From Tillus elongatus (Eukaryota; Arthropoda; Insecta; Coleoptera; Cleridae): 64,000 nt of DNA. A model generated the notes under the pieces. It saw only the letters and a list, made by a program, of their open reading frames with translations. It had not been told where the DNA came from and made no database searches. Positions within the stretch are counted from its first letter, which is position 1. Each line of letters begins with the position of its first letter. The stretch lies in NCBI GenBank assembly GCA_964006375.1, contig OZ023270.1, positions 76,168,391 through 76,232,390 of the forward strand, read 5' to 3'. This document shows, in pieces, positions 1-10,249 of the stretch. Both the position numbers and the translations under genes were made by a program.

Positions 1-47
1 TATTACAAACATTGATAAAAAATTATAAATAAAAAATAAAAATAAAA

Positions 48-1405
48 AATGAAAAAAGTAATCGTAAAGACACCATGATTTTTCCAAACTCTTGTTTTTT
101 GTACATTACTCAATTGACTTTAATAACAAAGCTAAAGAAAATGTTGAAAGTGACCACCATTAGCGTCGTTACAATTATTTAACCTTCTGCGCAAAGATCT
201 TCTTACTCTTCTGCAAATATTTTGATCTTCTCTAATGCTGTCAAATGCATATTCTGTTCTTCCCAACAACTCTTCTCGTGTATTTACTGGTGTTTTATAC
301 ACTTTTTCTTTTAAATGACCCCACAAATAAAAATCGAGAGGATTCAGGTCCGGAGATCGAGGTGGCCATGACACCGGACCTCCACGACCAATCCATCGGT
401 GACCTATGTGTTGGCTAAATATGTTCTTACAACTGCTGCAAAATGTGCGGGCGCACCATCATGCTGGAACCACATTGTACCATTTCTCATAAAAAGCGGT
501 AGTAACAACGGCAAATCATTTTGTAAAAAGTTTAAATATGATTCATGGTCAAGACGATTCGGTAGAACAACAGGACCAATTATGTGATTTTCAATAATAG
601 CAGCCCAAATATTGATGGAAAATTGATACTGCGAATTTGCAACTCTTAGAGAGTGTGGGTTTTCATCGGCCCATGTATGTAAATTGTGAAAATTTACGAT
701 ACCTTTTCGCGTAAATGACGCCTCATCAGTAAATAGTACACGTTTAGAAAAATGTTGGTCGTGCCTAAGTTTGTTTAAGAACCACTGACAAAACATTACC
801 CTTGGTTGAAAATCTCTAGGTAGAAGTTCCTGGAGACGTGTAAAATGATAGGGATATAAACTTTGATCCTTCAGAGTTCTGTGAACTGATGATGCCGAAA
901 TATTACCCAGTTCGGTGGCAATAATTCTCGTACTTGTACTAGGATCACGTTCAACTCTATTTAATATTGCGACTTCAACTCGTACAGTTCGGCGGTATCT
1001 TCTGCGTCCAGAGTCAGCTTTTAAAGGTTTTAAAGAACCAGTTTCTCTCAAATGTCTTACAATACATGGGAAAATATTTTTGTCAGGAATTCTTCTTTGC
1101 GGATAAGTTTCCTGATAAACTCGCACAGCTTGTCTAGCATTTTGATTTGTTTGTCCATAAATTAACAACATATCAGTCAAATCCGCTGAAGTGTACTTAA
1201 TGAAAACCATCTTGAGAGGAGGAAATAATATTAATGAGCAGCTCAGTATCAACAAATAACTAAAAACGAAAATACTGCACCGTATCAAAATTTAAAGAAT
1301 AGCACGAAAACTCTTTTGACGCCTACAAAGCACTTCAAAATTGTAAAATTTAGAGAACTGTCAAAAATTATAGTTTCATGGCACTTTACGATTACTGTTT
1401 TCATT
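48..1405 (-). mobile_element. Mariner-like (DD41D-type) DNA transposon, decayed, with TIRs
   Basis: Terminal inverted repeats are visible at 48-78 and 1376-1405. Read inward, both give AATGAAAA then AGTAATCGTAAAG then CCATGA, differing by two small mismatches and a 1-nt indel. They bracket a transposase pseudogene read on the minus strand, so the pair defines an element of about 1.36 kb. No clean TA duplication is visible outside the ends, so the outer limits may be a few bases off. The family is IS630-Tc1-mariner, judged by the transposase. Confidence 0.75.
132..1210 (-). pseudogene. DD41D mariner-type transposase, one frameshift
   Basis: Cut-and-paste transposase for the surrounding element. 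The chosen start is the ATG at 1210 (MVFIKYTSADL); the frame is open further upstream but has no better start. An N-terminal helix-turn-helix region (DUF4817-like, LIYGQTNQNARQAV) is followed by a second helix-turn-helix. The catalytic motifs are FTDEASF (first D), FQHDGAPAH (second D) and RSPDLNPLDF (third D, in PLDF). Frame 1 ends after LANT at about 404, and the protein resumes as HRWIGRGGPVSWPP in another frame. A single missing base explains this, and restoring it gives 41 residues between the second and third D. The C-terminus ends GGHFQHFL, as in related elements here. Non-functional as it stands. Confidence 0.82.
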
Positions 1406-1918
1406 ACTCCAACGAATCGGTATTTTGCCCCTTTTTATAAAATTAATCATATCTCCTAGGGGATACCCTGAACGAAAAAATACCAAGAGGCGGCTTTTGT
1501 GGCTTATGTAATAGGCTTCATAACTGATGTATCAAAATTGGAAAAAGACAGTGGCGCACATATTTTTTCCCCAAATGAATTTTTACAGTTACCCCGTACG
1601 CACGCCACTGACGCAGTTGTAAGCAGATTTTCACTTGAAAATATGCACTTTCATAATAGACTTTCAAGTTCCAAGTTTCATTAGAATCAATCCAGTGGTT
1701 TTGAAATTATTTATAAAAAATTTAAAAAAAAAATTAAAATTCAACTCCCTGTATATTGGAAACCATACGTTTCCGGGCCCATGTGCACAGGAACTTTTTT
1801 CTTATTTTTTAGTAAGGAATTGCCCCACGAGCGATGGTGCATGTTTTGGAACCATTTTCAAGGGGTAAAGGAAAGGTGGGTTGGGTTGTTGTGGCTCGAT
1901 TACGGGGCCTCAATCTGC
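1406..1918. other. Intergenic, no gene seen; tiny inverted-end relic
   Basis: No coding frame with recognisable similarity. A 62-bp segment (1549-1610) starts CAGTGGCGCAC and ends GCACGCCACTG, the same CAGTGGCG terminus as the hAT-like element near the right end of the window, but no flanking duplication is visible. It may be a collapsed MITE or chance. Confidence 0.3.
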
Positions 1919-3082
1919 CTACTTCCCAAATCTCGCAGGAGATCGACTGTGAGGTCTAAGTGTGGTTAACCCTAGGCCTCCGAGAGATCTGGCATTTCGT
2001 TGCAAGTCTTGTATTGTATGTATCGTTCCGTCTACCTGCTTCGTTATCAGTGAAAGTAGTCGGGTCACGGTAATTAAGTCGGGGCCTTTGGTCACGGTAC
2101 TTAAAGGATTACCGGCATTTGTTGAGACAGATAATAGGGAAATAAAATTGTCTGTGGAATTTATTTTCTTTTTGTGTGTTTGTAATGAAGATATAATAGG
2201 TTTCCAAGTAATCGGAAAGCGAAGACCATCATCTCTCTTATTTAAACAAACGGGACGTTTTTCAATATCGATTGCTTCGCAGATAATTCTCGTTTTCAGG
2301 TTGTAAACCGGTGCTATTGTTTTGGTATTATCGAAGCCTATTTTGTGTCCTATATGAATATGATGCATGGCCAGCGCCGATGAGGGGTCAGATTTTCTAA
2401 CTGCGAGGGTGTGTTCATATATTCTATTGTGGATGCGTCTATTTATTTGTCCTACATAAGTTCGGGAACAATCAGAACAAGGAATTTCGTAAACTCCGTG
2501 GGATTCGTTTGGAATCGTATCCTTGGGAGTTTTTATCAGATTTGAAAGTTTTTGCTCTGTTGTGAATATGGTTTTGATATTATGGGTTCTAAAAATTCGG
2601 ATGATTTTGTCAGTGACACCTTTAATGTATGGTAAAAATGCTGTGTATTGTTGTGTGGACTCTGTTTGTTCTTGTTGTGGTGTAGTGGTTTGTTGTGCGT
2701 TTCTAATATTTCTTAGTATGTGATTGTTGTCGTATCCGTTTTCTAGCAATGTCTGTCTTAAAAATTTTAATTCTGTCTGTTTACTGTTGTTGTCCGTTAG
2801 TCTAAGGGATCGTGTTACTAGTGTTTGAACCAAGGAATTTAGTTGCGATGGGTGGTGGTGAGATTGGGCGTTAAGATAACGATAATGTGTTGGTTTTCGG
2901 TAGACGGTGTAAGAAAATCCTCTGACTGGGTTTTTAGTGATGCGTACATCTAAGAAAGGCAAAGAAAAATTATTTTCTATTTCCATGGTGAACTGGATTT
3001 GGGGGTTGATGTTATTTAGGTAAGAAAGGAATTCGTCTAGAGATTCTTTACCGTGTGGCCAGACAGCGAAAATGTCGTCAAC
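1919..3082 (-). pseudogene. Penelope-like element, RT C-terminus plus GIY-YIG endonuclease
   Basis: Retrotransposon fragment. The frame is open through 3082 and begins VDDIFAVWPHGKESLDEFL, which is the RT catalytic motif C (xVDD) without the upstream RT, so the element is truncated there. After MEIENNFSLPFLDV comes the Penelope-like thumb region (YRKPTHYRYLNAQSHHHPSQ). Counting from the Met at 2986, the GIY-YIG nuclease has GVYEIPCSDC (about 164-173), YVGQ (177-180) and RRIHNRIYEH (183-192). RT followed by GIY-YIG is diagnostic of endonuclease-bearing Penelope-like elements. At 3083 the sequence switches abruptly to a C-run and an unrelated repeat. No stop interrupts the 388 codons that remain. 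Confidence 0.88.
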
Positions 3083-3300
3083 AACCCCCCCCCCTCACCC
3101 CTGATACACACCTTCCAAGAATGTTACAGGACTAGGAGGGTATAGGGGAGGGTGGAAGATAAAAAGGAAAATGTGAGCGGAAAATGCGAAAAAACAACTG
3201 ATTTTATCCCATTTTGCAACTATACCTCCTTAAAATACCGTATACCCTGCCCAGGAGCCCTATCCACCCCAGGTGTCGTAGTTTTCTTAGGTTGTTTCTG
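3083..3300. repeat. C-rich dispersed repeat module shared with 39.7-39.96 kb
   Basis: Starts with a run of Cs next to the truncated Penelope-like element. The segment around 3140-3190 (GGGAGGGTGGAAGATAAAAA, then GGAAAATGTGAGCGGAAAAT) matches 39740-39785 with scattered differences. The later CCCTGCCCAGGAG part matches CCCTGCCTACCCC there. It is therefore part of the same non-autonomous repeat complex, not a gene. Confidence 0.6.
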
Positions 3301-4325
3301 CTTGCGGGTGGTAGTAGGCATGCAGAAGCGAAGGGAGAACCCCCACGACGAAGCAGCAAATCGAGATTCTCAAACAAATACCCTTTCTAGAGAACAAAAT
3401 ATTGCGTGACATGTATTTGATGAGCTTTTAAATTTATGTTAAAATTGTTACCTCATTTTATTTGTCTAAAATATTTTTCCAAAAATGAATTTAAGGTTGC
3501 CTTGTTGTCAGTCTCACATAGAGAGCTACAATATTTTAACGTTTCAAAAAGTATAGATACAGCAACAGCAAATAAGTGTTGAAAAGAGTATGGGTACAGC
3601 AAGTGCGTTATGGTAGCGAATTTTCCTAAAAATATTTCAAATGTGATAACTCAATTTTCCATTAAGCTATAATCTTAAATTTTGATACATAGTAAAACCT
3701 ATATAAAAGCAGCATGGGTACTAAACTAAAAAACAACATAATAAGCTTAGGGGATAACTAGAAATTGGTTTTAAAACCCTTTTTGTTGTTTTGTTTGCAA
3801 AAACTAGTTTGATTGCCCTGACCAAAAGAAAATCATTCAAGCGCGTAATAAGGAAAAATGCATGCCACGTCTATAATAAGGCAGGTACATTCCTTGTGCA
3901 AATAATTAAAATTTTTCATAGAAAACTTTTATAACTTTAATGAAATTTGTAACATAATTTTTAAAAGATACTTCTAGTACTTACATATAATATGTACCAA
4001 CCAAATCTTTATTTTCTAGCTTCATAGAAAATTAAAATTTTTTCAAATAATTGCGAATTAGGACCTCTAGAGTCGATCTTCAAGGTCCATTTAAATTTAA
4101 AGTATTAGTTTTTATAACATGCCTTACTAATACTGTACATTTCACTAGAAAATTCACCAGTATGACGAACCTTGCTGCCTGACAATCTCTTATTGTTTAA
4201 TACAGCGCTTTGTGCCAAAACTTTTTCAGTAGAAACAGTGAATGAGAAGTTTTTAGCTTCCTGTCGCTTTATTTTGTCTAAATATGGAATACAAAGATTT
4301 CTTTCATTATAAACAACAAAAAGTT
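3301..4325. other. AT-rich, no gene seen; one isolated repeat terminus
   Basis: No supportable coding frame. At 3592-3625 there is a copy of the dispersed terminus (ACAGCAAGTGCGTTATGG, then TAGCGAATTTTC) followed by the usual ATAACTCAATTTTC body. The rest looks like weathered pieces of the same family. Confidence 0.4.
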
Positions 4326-4744
4326 CGGGACGCAGGAAGTGCGTTATGGTAGTGAATTTTTATTAAATATTTCAAATTTGAATAACTCAATTTTCTATAA
4401 ACTTAGAAGGTTTAATTTCGGTATGTAGTAAGATCTTTCTTAAGATAAGATATCCCCCACATTTCATTTAAATAACTTTGTAATTTTCGGAGAAAAAATG
4501 TTTTTTTCGTAAGAAAACTCAAAATTTAAATTACTCAATTTTCTATAAACTTTGAAAGTTTAATTTTTGTACGTAGTAAGGCATCTCTCAAGGCAATATA
4601 TCCTTAAAATTTCATTAAAACAGTTTAGTAATTTTCGGAGAAAAAAATTTTTTTCGAAAGGAAACTCAAAATTTTCCCGGAAAACCCTGTCAGATTTTTC
4701 TGGCTAACAAACTCATATAAGCCATTAATAAAAGAACGGCTCTT

Positions 4745-4830
<86 letters not shown>

Positions 4831-4840
4831 TCACTAAAAG
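4326..4840 (+). repeat. Helentron-like non-autonomous element with (TA)n core
   Basis: Left terminus GGGACGCAGGAAGTGCGTT at about 4328, body with the ACTCAATTTTCTATAAACTT module, then a (TA)n tract at about 4747-4827. It ends AAATTCACTAAAAG. The usual block between (TA)n and the terminal palindrome is missing, so only the last arm of the palindrome remains. Family assignment (DINE-1/HINE-like) is inferred from structure. Confidence 0.6.
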
Positions 4841-4958
4841 ATCAAAAGTCTTGATACAGGAGGACAGTATTATAGAGAATATTTATAAAAATATGGATTT
4901 CCTCTTAGTAAATTGTTTTATACATGATAGGGAATTAGAATATCTAGAGCCTATATAA

Positions 4959-4962
<4 letters not shown>

Positions 4963-5048
<86 letters not shown>
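4963..5048. repeat. (TA)n microsatellite, left flank of LINE family 1 copy A
   Basis: Nearly pure TA dinucleotides. The truncated LINE begins within about 15 bp of its right edge. Confidence 0.95.
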
Positions 5049-5052
<4 letters not shown>

Positions 5053-5062
5053 TATATATTCA

Positions 5063-6954
5063 AAATGCGCATTCTTTCTGAGGCAAAAAACGCGTTTAAT
5101 AACCACATCAAAAACAAAGTCCTCTTAAGCTCCAACGGCGGCAAACCCTTCTGGACTCTTGCTAAATCTATTGGGAATAATTTCTGCAAAGGCACGTTCC
5201 CACCTCTTGTCTCAGGGCATGAAATTGTTTCTACCGCCCTGGGCAAGGCTGAAATTTTGCTTCGTTTTTCGCCGGAAATTCTACTCTCAACCCACCTCCA
5301 AATGTTCAACCACCAACAGTCCCCAATGTCGCGCATAAAATGACTGATATCATTTTCAAAACTAAAAAGGTACGAAAGATGCTCTCTTCTCTTAATACCA
5401 GGAAAGCCTCTGGCCTTGACCAGATCCCAGCAATTGTTCTCAAAAAATGCGCACCAGAGCTTGCTCCTGTCCTGACTTGTCTGTTTCAGATATCTTATAA
5501 TAAAGGCATATTCCCTAGTAACTGGAAAACTGCTCGAGTACAACCCATCCCCAAGAAAGGATCCAAAGCGCTTCCCAGCAACTACAGGCCCATTTCTCTC
5601 CTTTCAGTTGTCTCTAAAGTGATGGAAACGTATATAAACACCGAATTACTAAAATTTCTTGAAAAATACAGTCTAATCCACGACAGGCAGTATGGATTCC
5701 GTCAGCGCAGATCGACTGCCGACCTCCTTTCCTTTGTCACCCATTCTTGGAACAAGTCTATGGAACAACACGGTGAATCCCAGATTGTTGCTCTAGACAT
5801 ATCCAAAGCATTCGACCAGGTCTGGCACGCAGCACTGCTTAATTAACTTCCGGCCTATGGCCTACCACCAAAACTCTGTATGTGGACAGCAAATTTCCTC
5901 TCCAACAGGAGCATATCTGTCGTTGTGGATGGCCATTCCTCTAAACTGTATCCAATTAATGCAGGAGTTCCTCAAGGTTCAGCTTTAGCCCCTACTTTGT
6001 TTCTTCTCCACATCAATGACCTCCTCTCGAGCACATCCAACCCAGTTCACAGCTACGCGGACGACAGCACCCTCCATTCAAATATACAATATTCTAAGCC
6101 TGTCTCTTTAGCCCAATTAGATGAGGATCGCAAACTCATGGAGGGTTCTGTCTCCGTGGATCTCCAAAAAATATTAGACTGGGGAAGTAGAAATCTTGTA
6201 CAATTCAACCCCACCAAAACTAAGTCTTGCTTTCTTTCTCACAAGAGATACACCAGCCCTAGATCCATCACAATGAACAACCAAGTTATTCAAAGTAATG
6301 AGTCCTTTTCTCTTGTTGGCATTTCTGTGGAACGAAATCTTAATTGGCACCAACATGTCACATCAATTGCAGAAGCGGCTGCTAAGAAATTAGGTTTCCT
6401 CTTCCGGGCTCGCAAATACTTTTCACCAGCTAAACTCTATACCTTATATACTTCACAAATAAGGCCAAACCTCAAATACTGCTCCCACATCTGGGGTGCC
6501 GCTGCCGCTTCTACACTTGCTATCCTGGACTCCATTCAAAAGAGAGCTATACGTCTCATCGGTGACCAAACCCTCACCCAAAGGCTGCCATCCCTTGCCC
6601 ACCGACGTGCCGTTGGTGACCTCTCTCTCTTTTATAGATATCTGCACGGGCACTGCTCAGAGGAGCTTTCCTCCATAGTTCCCCCACCTGCTGCCCCCAA
6701 CAGATCTACCAGGGGAACAGAGCGAATGCACCCTTTTACTGTCCAGGTCACCAGACATAGAACATCTTGTTATGCCCGCTCTTTTGTCCCGAGGACTTCC
6801 AAGTTGTGGAATTCCTTGCCGGCACATGTTTTTCCTTCTCCTCCGAACCTCCAAAACCTTCAAGTCCAGAATTAACAAGCTGCCTCTTTCCTCCTTATCA
6901 ACACCTACGGTACGATAGTATTTAGGCTGTAAGCCCTCGTGGTGTGTTGTTGAA

Positions 6955-6957
<3 letters not shown>
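5063..6957 (+). mobile_element. LINE family 1, copy A, 5'-truncated, (TA)n-flanked
   Basis: Non-LTR retrotransposon fragment between two (TA)n tracts. The 3' untranslated end has GGCTGTAAGCC (a small hairpin) and then CCTCGTGGTGTGTTGTT, and runs directly into (TA)n. Copy B at 48.2-49.7 kb has the same 3' end and the same (TA)n on both sides, so the (TA)n is probably both the tail and the preferred target. The endonuclease domain is missing. Confidence 0.85.
5065..6920 (+). pseudogene. Reverse transcriptase of LINE family 1 (CR1/Jockey-like)
   Basis: Target-primed reverse transcriptase. Starts in the linker (FWTLAKSIGNNF), shifts frame between about 5250 and 5340, then reads KASGLDQIPA, NYRPISLLSVVSKVME (finger motif), GFRQRRSTADLL, LDISKAFDQVWH (motif A, first catalytic D), AGVPQGSALAPTLF (motif B) and SYADDSTLHS (motif C, YADD). 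The C-terminal domain contains RPNLKYCSHIW and [18 protein letters not shown]. One in-frame nonsense codon (TAA at 5844) replaces a Lys codon kept in copy B (AATAAACTT there, AATTAACTT here). A late frameshift near 6860 breaks the tail. The clade is uncertain; no ORF1 or endonuclease is present. Confidence 0.87.

Positions 6958-7033
<76 letters not shown>
6958..7033. repeat. (TA)n microsatellite, 3' tail of LINE and target of mariner
   Basis: TA tract directly after the LINE 3' end and directly before the mariner-like terminus (AGGGTGATTCAAAAAAC). Confidence 0.95.
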
Positions 7034-7037
<4 letters not shown>

Positions 7038-7570
7038 GATTCAAAAAACATGTGCCATCACTCGTGGTTGGAAACCTCACGTAATAATAAGACTTTGTAT
7101 CGTATCAGCATAGGTCCGATTTTGCTTCGTTTCATAGCGTAGCGTATTTTTTTGGTTTATCAAATATTTCCAAAACGACTGTAGCAATCCGAGTGAAATT
7201 TGAAGGATGTAAGTTATTTAAATTATACATATTTTAGTGCTAAAAGAGGACACCTTCACCAGGGTCGTGTGTGTGTGTTATCACCGAAGTTATTTCACCC
7301 ACACTTAACAAAATATCAAGTTTTACGTCATCAATTTTCTTAGACGCCCTCCGCTTTGCGGATCGTTAACATGCAAAGCACCAGTTTCTCTGAACTTCTC
7401 GATTTTACTCAAAGTGGATTGGCTGATACGTCTATCTGAGTTTTCGAATGTAACAAATTGCACACTTCTAGCTGTGTTTTGGTTTTGTCACCGCAACCGA
7501 AAATAATTACAATTTCTATACGCTGAGTTTCACTTAAATATGGTCTACTTAACTAACTTTCAAAAGAGGT
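7034..7570 (-). pseudogene. Mariner-like element fragment with helix-turn-helix region
   Basis: Begins at the edge of a (TA)n tract with AGGGTGATTCAAAAAACATG, a terminus like that of the other TA-inserted elements here. Read on the minus strand from about 7560 with frame shifts, it gives ETQRIEIVIIFGCGDKTKTA, then STLSKIEKFRETGALH and NDPQSGGRLRK. This parallels the N-terminal DNA-binding region of the intact transposase at 25.9 kb (ETERIEILMMIGYGDRTRS and VSKTLHRFHETGGI). No catalytic domain is left. Confidence 0.6.
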
Positions 7571-8994
7571 TTATGTTATTAAGAATAACGTTCATTTAAA
7601 AATTACGTACACCTGATTCTTCTGTATTATTGAATAGTACCTTATTGTGGATACAATTTTGAACATTTAATTTACAGGAAATAATCTTATCTTATTCGTC
7701 ATCTTTTGATTGTTTTTTTGGATGGATATTAGGTTTTCCACTCTTTAAATGACTTTTATTCGAAAATTTAAGGATGCGAGGTATTAAAATTTTGATGGTA
7801 CCGTGTAGATAACTCGATGATCTATCAAAGTGAATATTTGAAAAGCAGGAGTGGAAAAAACTTATATTTTTTAAAACTAGAGGTGATGTGTCCGATAATT
7901 TTGTCAAAACGCAAAACCCTCAAGTTTTAATGAACATATTTCATAATTTTACCGCTCACTGTTTACGTTTAAAACTAAGTACCCTTAACCAAGTTTACCG
8001 CAATAATTGCCTAAATTAACTATTTGAAAGTAGAACTATACACTTAACTACATCCATCTAAATTCTGGGTTGTTATGAGTTAGATGTTAATCCAACTAAA
8101 AATCTCCCAAGTGAAAAACAACACAAACAGTATTAACAACTTCAGAAAAGAGAGAGAGAGAGAGAGAAGTTGTATGTGTAATAATTGCATTGAGAGACAG
8201 ACGCGGCACACTCGACAGAATTTGCACATTTATAGAAATAAACTGAGGTGTCTCTGTAACAATTCAAATTACAAAGTTGGTAGGTGTGTAGCAAATGAAT
8301 CAAACTTTGTACGTGTATATTTTAGGGAAACTTTCGTCATTACGAATATACAATTAGCAGTATAGAGAGTCGTGAAAGAGAGGGATCCACCTAGTCGAAG
8401 GCATCTTCTGCGAACGGTTATGAGCCGAGTTATTTCTACGAGACAGACAAAGATGGATTGTTAAATTAAAATCTGAAACGTCTAATTACGGAGTTTCAAA
8501 TTGACGCCATCTTGTACTTTTCTCTCGGCATTTGTTCCAACGTCTCCAGAGACTGAGAATCCGGGGAGTTTTAGAGTCGGAGGTATATTATCGAAATACT
8601 GCCTCAGTCACAGTCGCGCCAATATTAATGGGTGCCCGAGGTGTCGACGTATTCGATGAGGCTGCTCTGATTATATACTAGAAATCTAATTACGCTTCAT
8701 TTGTTATTAGTTGGTTTCTGGTAATCAGTAAATTCTTGATGAGTAAAATGTACTCAAATAATCTCTTAATTATTGCATTCCATTGATGAAGGAAAATACT
8801 ACCAAGCTGTTTGATTTTATGAACCCTATAAGACGTACCTCCACTAAAAGTTGAACAAAATATAATTTTTGTGTGCGACCTGTTAGGTATATGTTTTTCG
8901 AAGACCCTGCCGTAATAAAAAATGTACAATATTACCAAGATAGGCTGCAGTTGTGAACATATAGACACACTGAGTCATGAGTAAATGAATTAAA
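7571..8994. other. No gene seen
   Basis: AT-rich sequence with no recognisable coding frame. A short (AG)n stretch lies at about 8150-8168. The 8380-8690 part is less AT-rich and may be single-copy DNA, but nothing in it can be named. Confidence 0.4.
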
Positions 8995-10085
8995 AGTCTG
9001 GACACAGCAAGTGCGTTATGGTATTGAATTTTCATTAAAATGTTTTCAATGGTAAACATGTGTGTTTTTTTTAAGAAACTAATATAACCTATCTAGTAAA
9101 AACAGTTGCCATGTTTCATCAAAATAGCTTTATTGTTTGAAAATTTACAAAAATTTTCAAAAGTAAACTTAAAGTGTTCCCGAAAAAACTGGTTCCATGG
9201 TTAACCTTATAGGTTAATAGCAAATTGAGCTATTCAAATTTGAAGCATTTAATGAAAATTCGCTACCATAACGCACTTGCTGCGTCCCGAATTTCTTTTC
9301 TTACAAACACGCATTATCTTTCGATGGAAAATGCAAAAATGCAATAACATAAGGCATGTTCGATTAAAAAAAAGGACATTTGTATCAGCAACGACTTATG
9401 GGCCACCCTGTGATTGTAGAAATATGTTTTTAAGATGTAGCTCAAGATACCGTATAATTAATGTATAGAATTTTATCTTGTATAATAACGGATATATTTA
9501 ACTTTATTGATTTCTTACGAAAATTGGACAAAAATTATATACCATTAAACGAAAAACTCTATAGCTAAGACTACTGCCAAAGCATCATAGAAAGCGTCTA
9601 TTTGAAATGAACTTTGTGTAAACATTTTAGTAAAGTGCAAAGACAATGACGGTTGAAGCTAAGACTTCGGGCTTTGTAAAACATCCTTCTTAAGACATTT
9701 TCTTTCCATAGCCCGTACCAGTTTCAGGTTCTTTGTCTAAATGTTGCCAATTTTGACGTTTTAAATTGCGAATTTGACGTTTTGAGGAAAACCACAATTT
9801 ATTTTCTTTAAATGCCTATAACTTTTTTGTCTTTCAACCTACACAGCTAAGTTTAGGCAGCCAATTTACCTATAACTATATAAACCCGCGTTGCCCTTAC
9901 TTTGTTATTTCCGGAGCTATAAATTTTTTGGAAATAAAACACAAAATTTTCCGGAAAAACATAGGCCGATTTTCCTGGCTAACGAATTTATCCAAGCCAC
10001 TTGTAAAAAGAAGGTATTCACCAAATTTAATCAAAATCGGCCTATTATCTTTTGAGTTCTCAGTGTGATACATATAGCTCAAATA
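8995..10085 (+). repeat. Helentron-like non-autonomous element without (TA)n expansion
   Basis: A ~290-bp head module is bounded by opposed copies of the terminus: GTGCGTTATGGTATTGAATT at about 9005 and its inverse (AATTCGCTACCATAACGCAC) at 9258. It is followed by the body seen in many copies: TAGCTCAAGATACC, CTGCCAAAGCATCATAG, then CCGGAAAAACATAGGCCGAT. It ends GTGTGATACATATAGCTC at about 10083, where other copies have long (TA)n. It therefore looks like an unexpanded or truncated core. Confidence 0.6.
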
Positions 10086-10245
10086 CAATGCCACAACCTC
10101 GGTTGATGTTAGCTATACAGTATGTACTAAAAAAGTTATTTTACTTTTTCAGTACATCCTATACAGTTCTCCTTTGAGAACCCTGCAATCGAACCCAGTA
10201 CCCTTCGGTACAGAGGCACACGTTCTTAGCACTCAACCACCGACT
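10086..10245 (-). repeat. tRNA-derived SINE, head part (minus strand)
   Basis: Inverse of the 5' part of the SINE at 50.26 kb. The minus strand reads a tRNA-like head with a B-box-like GGGTTCGATTGC and the GTGCCTCTG...ACCGAAGGGTACT arm. The SINE 3' part is missing. Its 5' edge abuts the hexanucleotide array. Confidence 0.65.
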
Positions 10246-10249
10246 CTCT

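Noticed and set aside
8145..8170. (AG)n stretch as a regulatory element
   Set aside because: Short simple repeat with no gene nearby to regulate.
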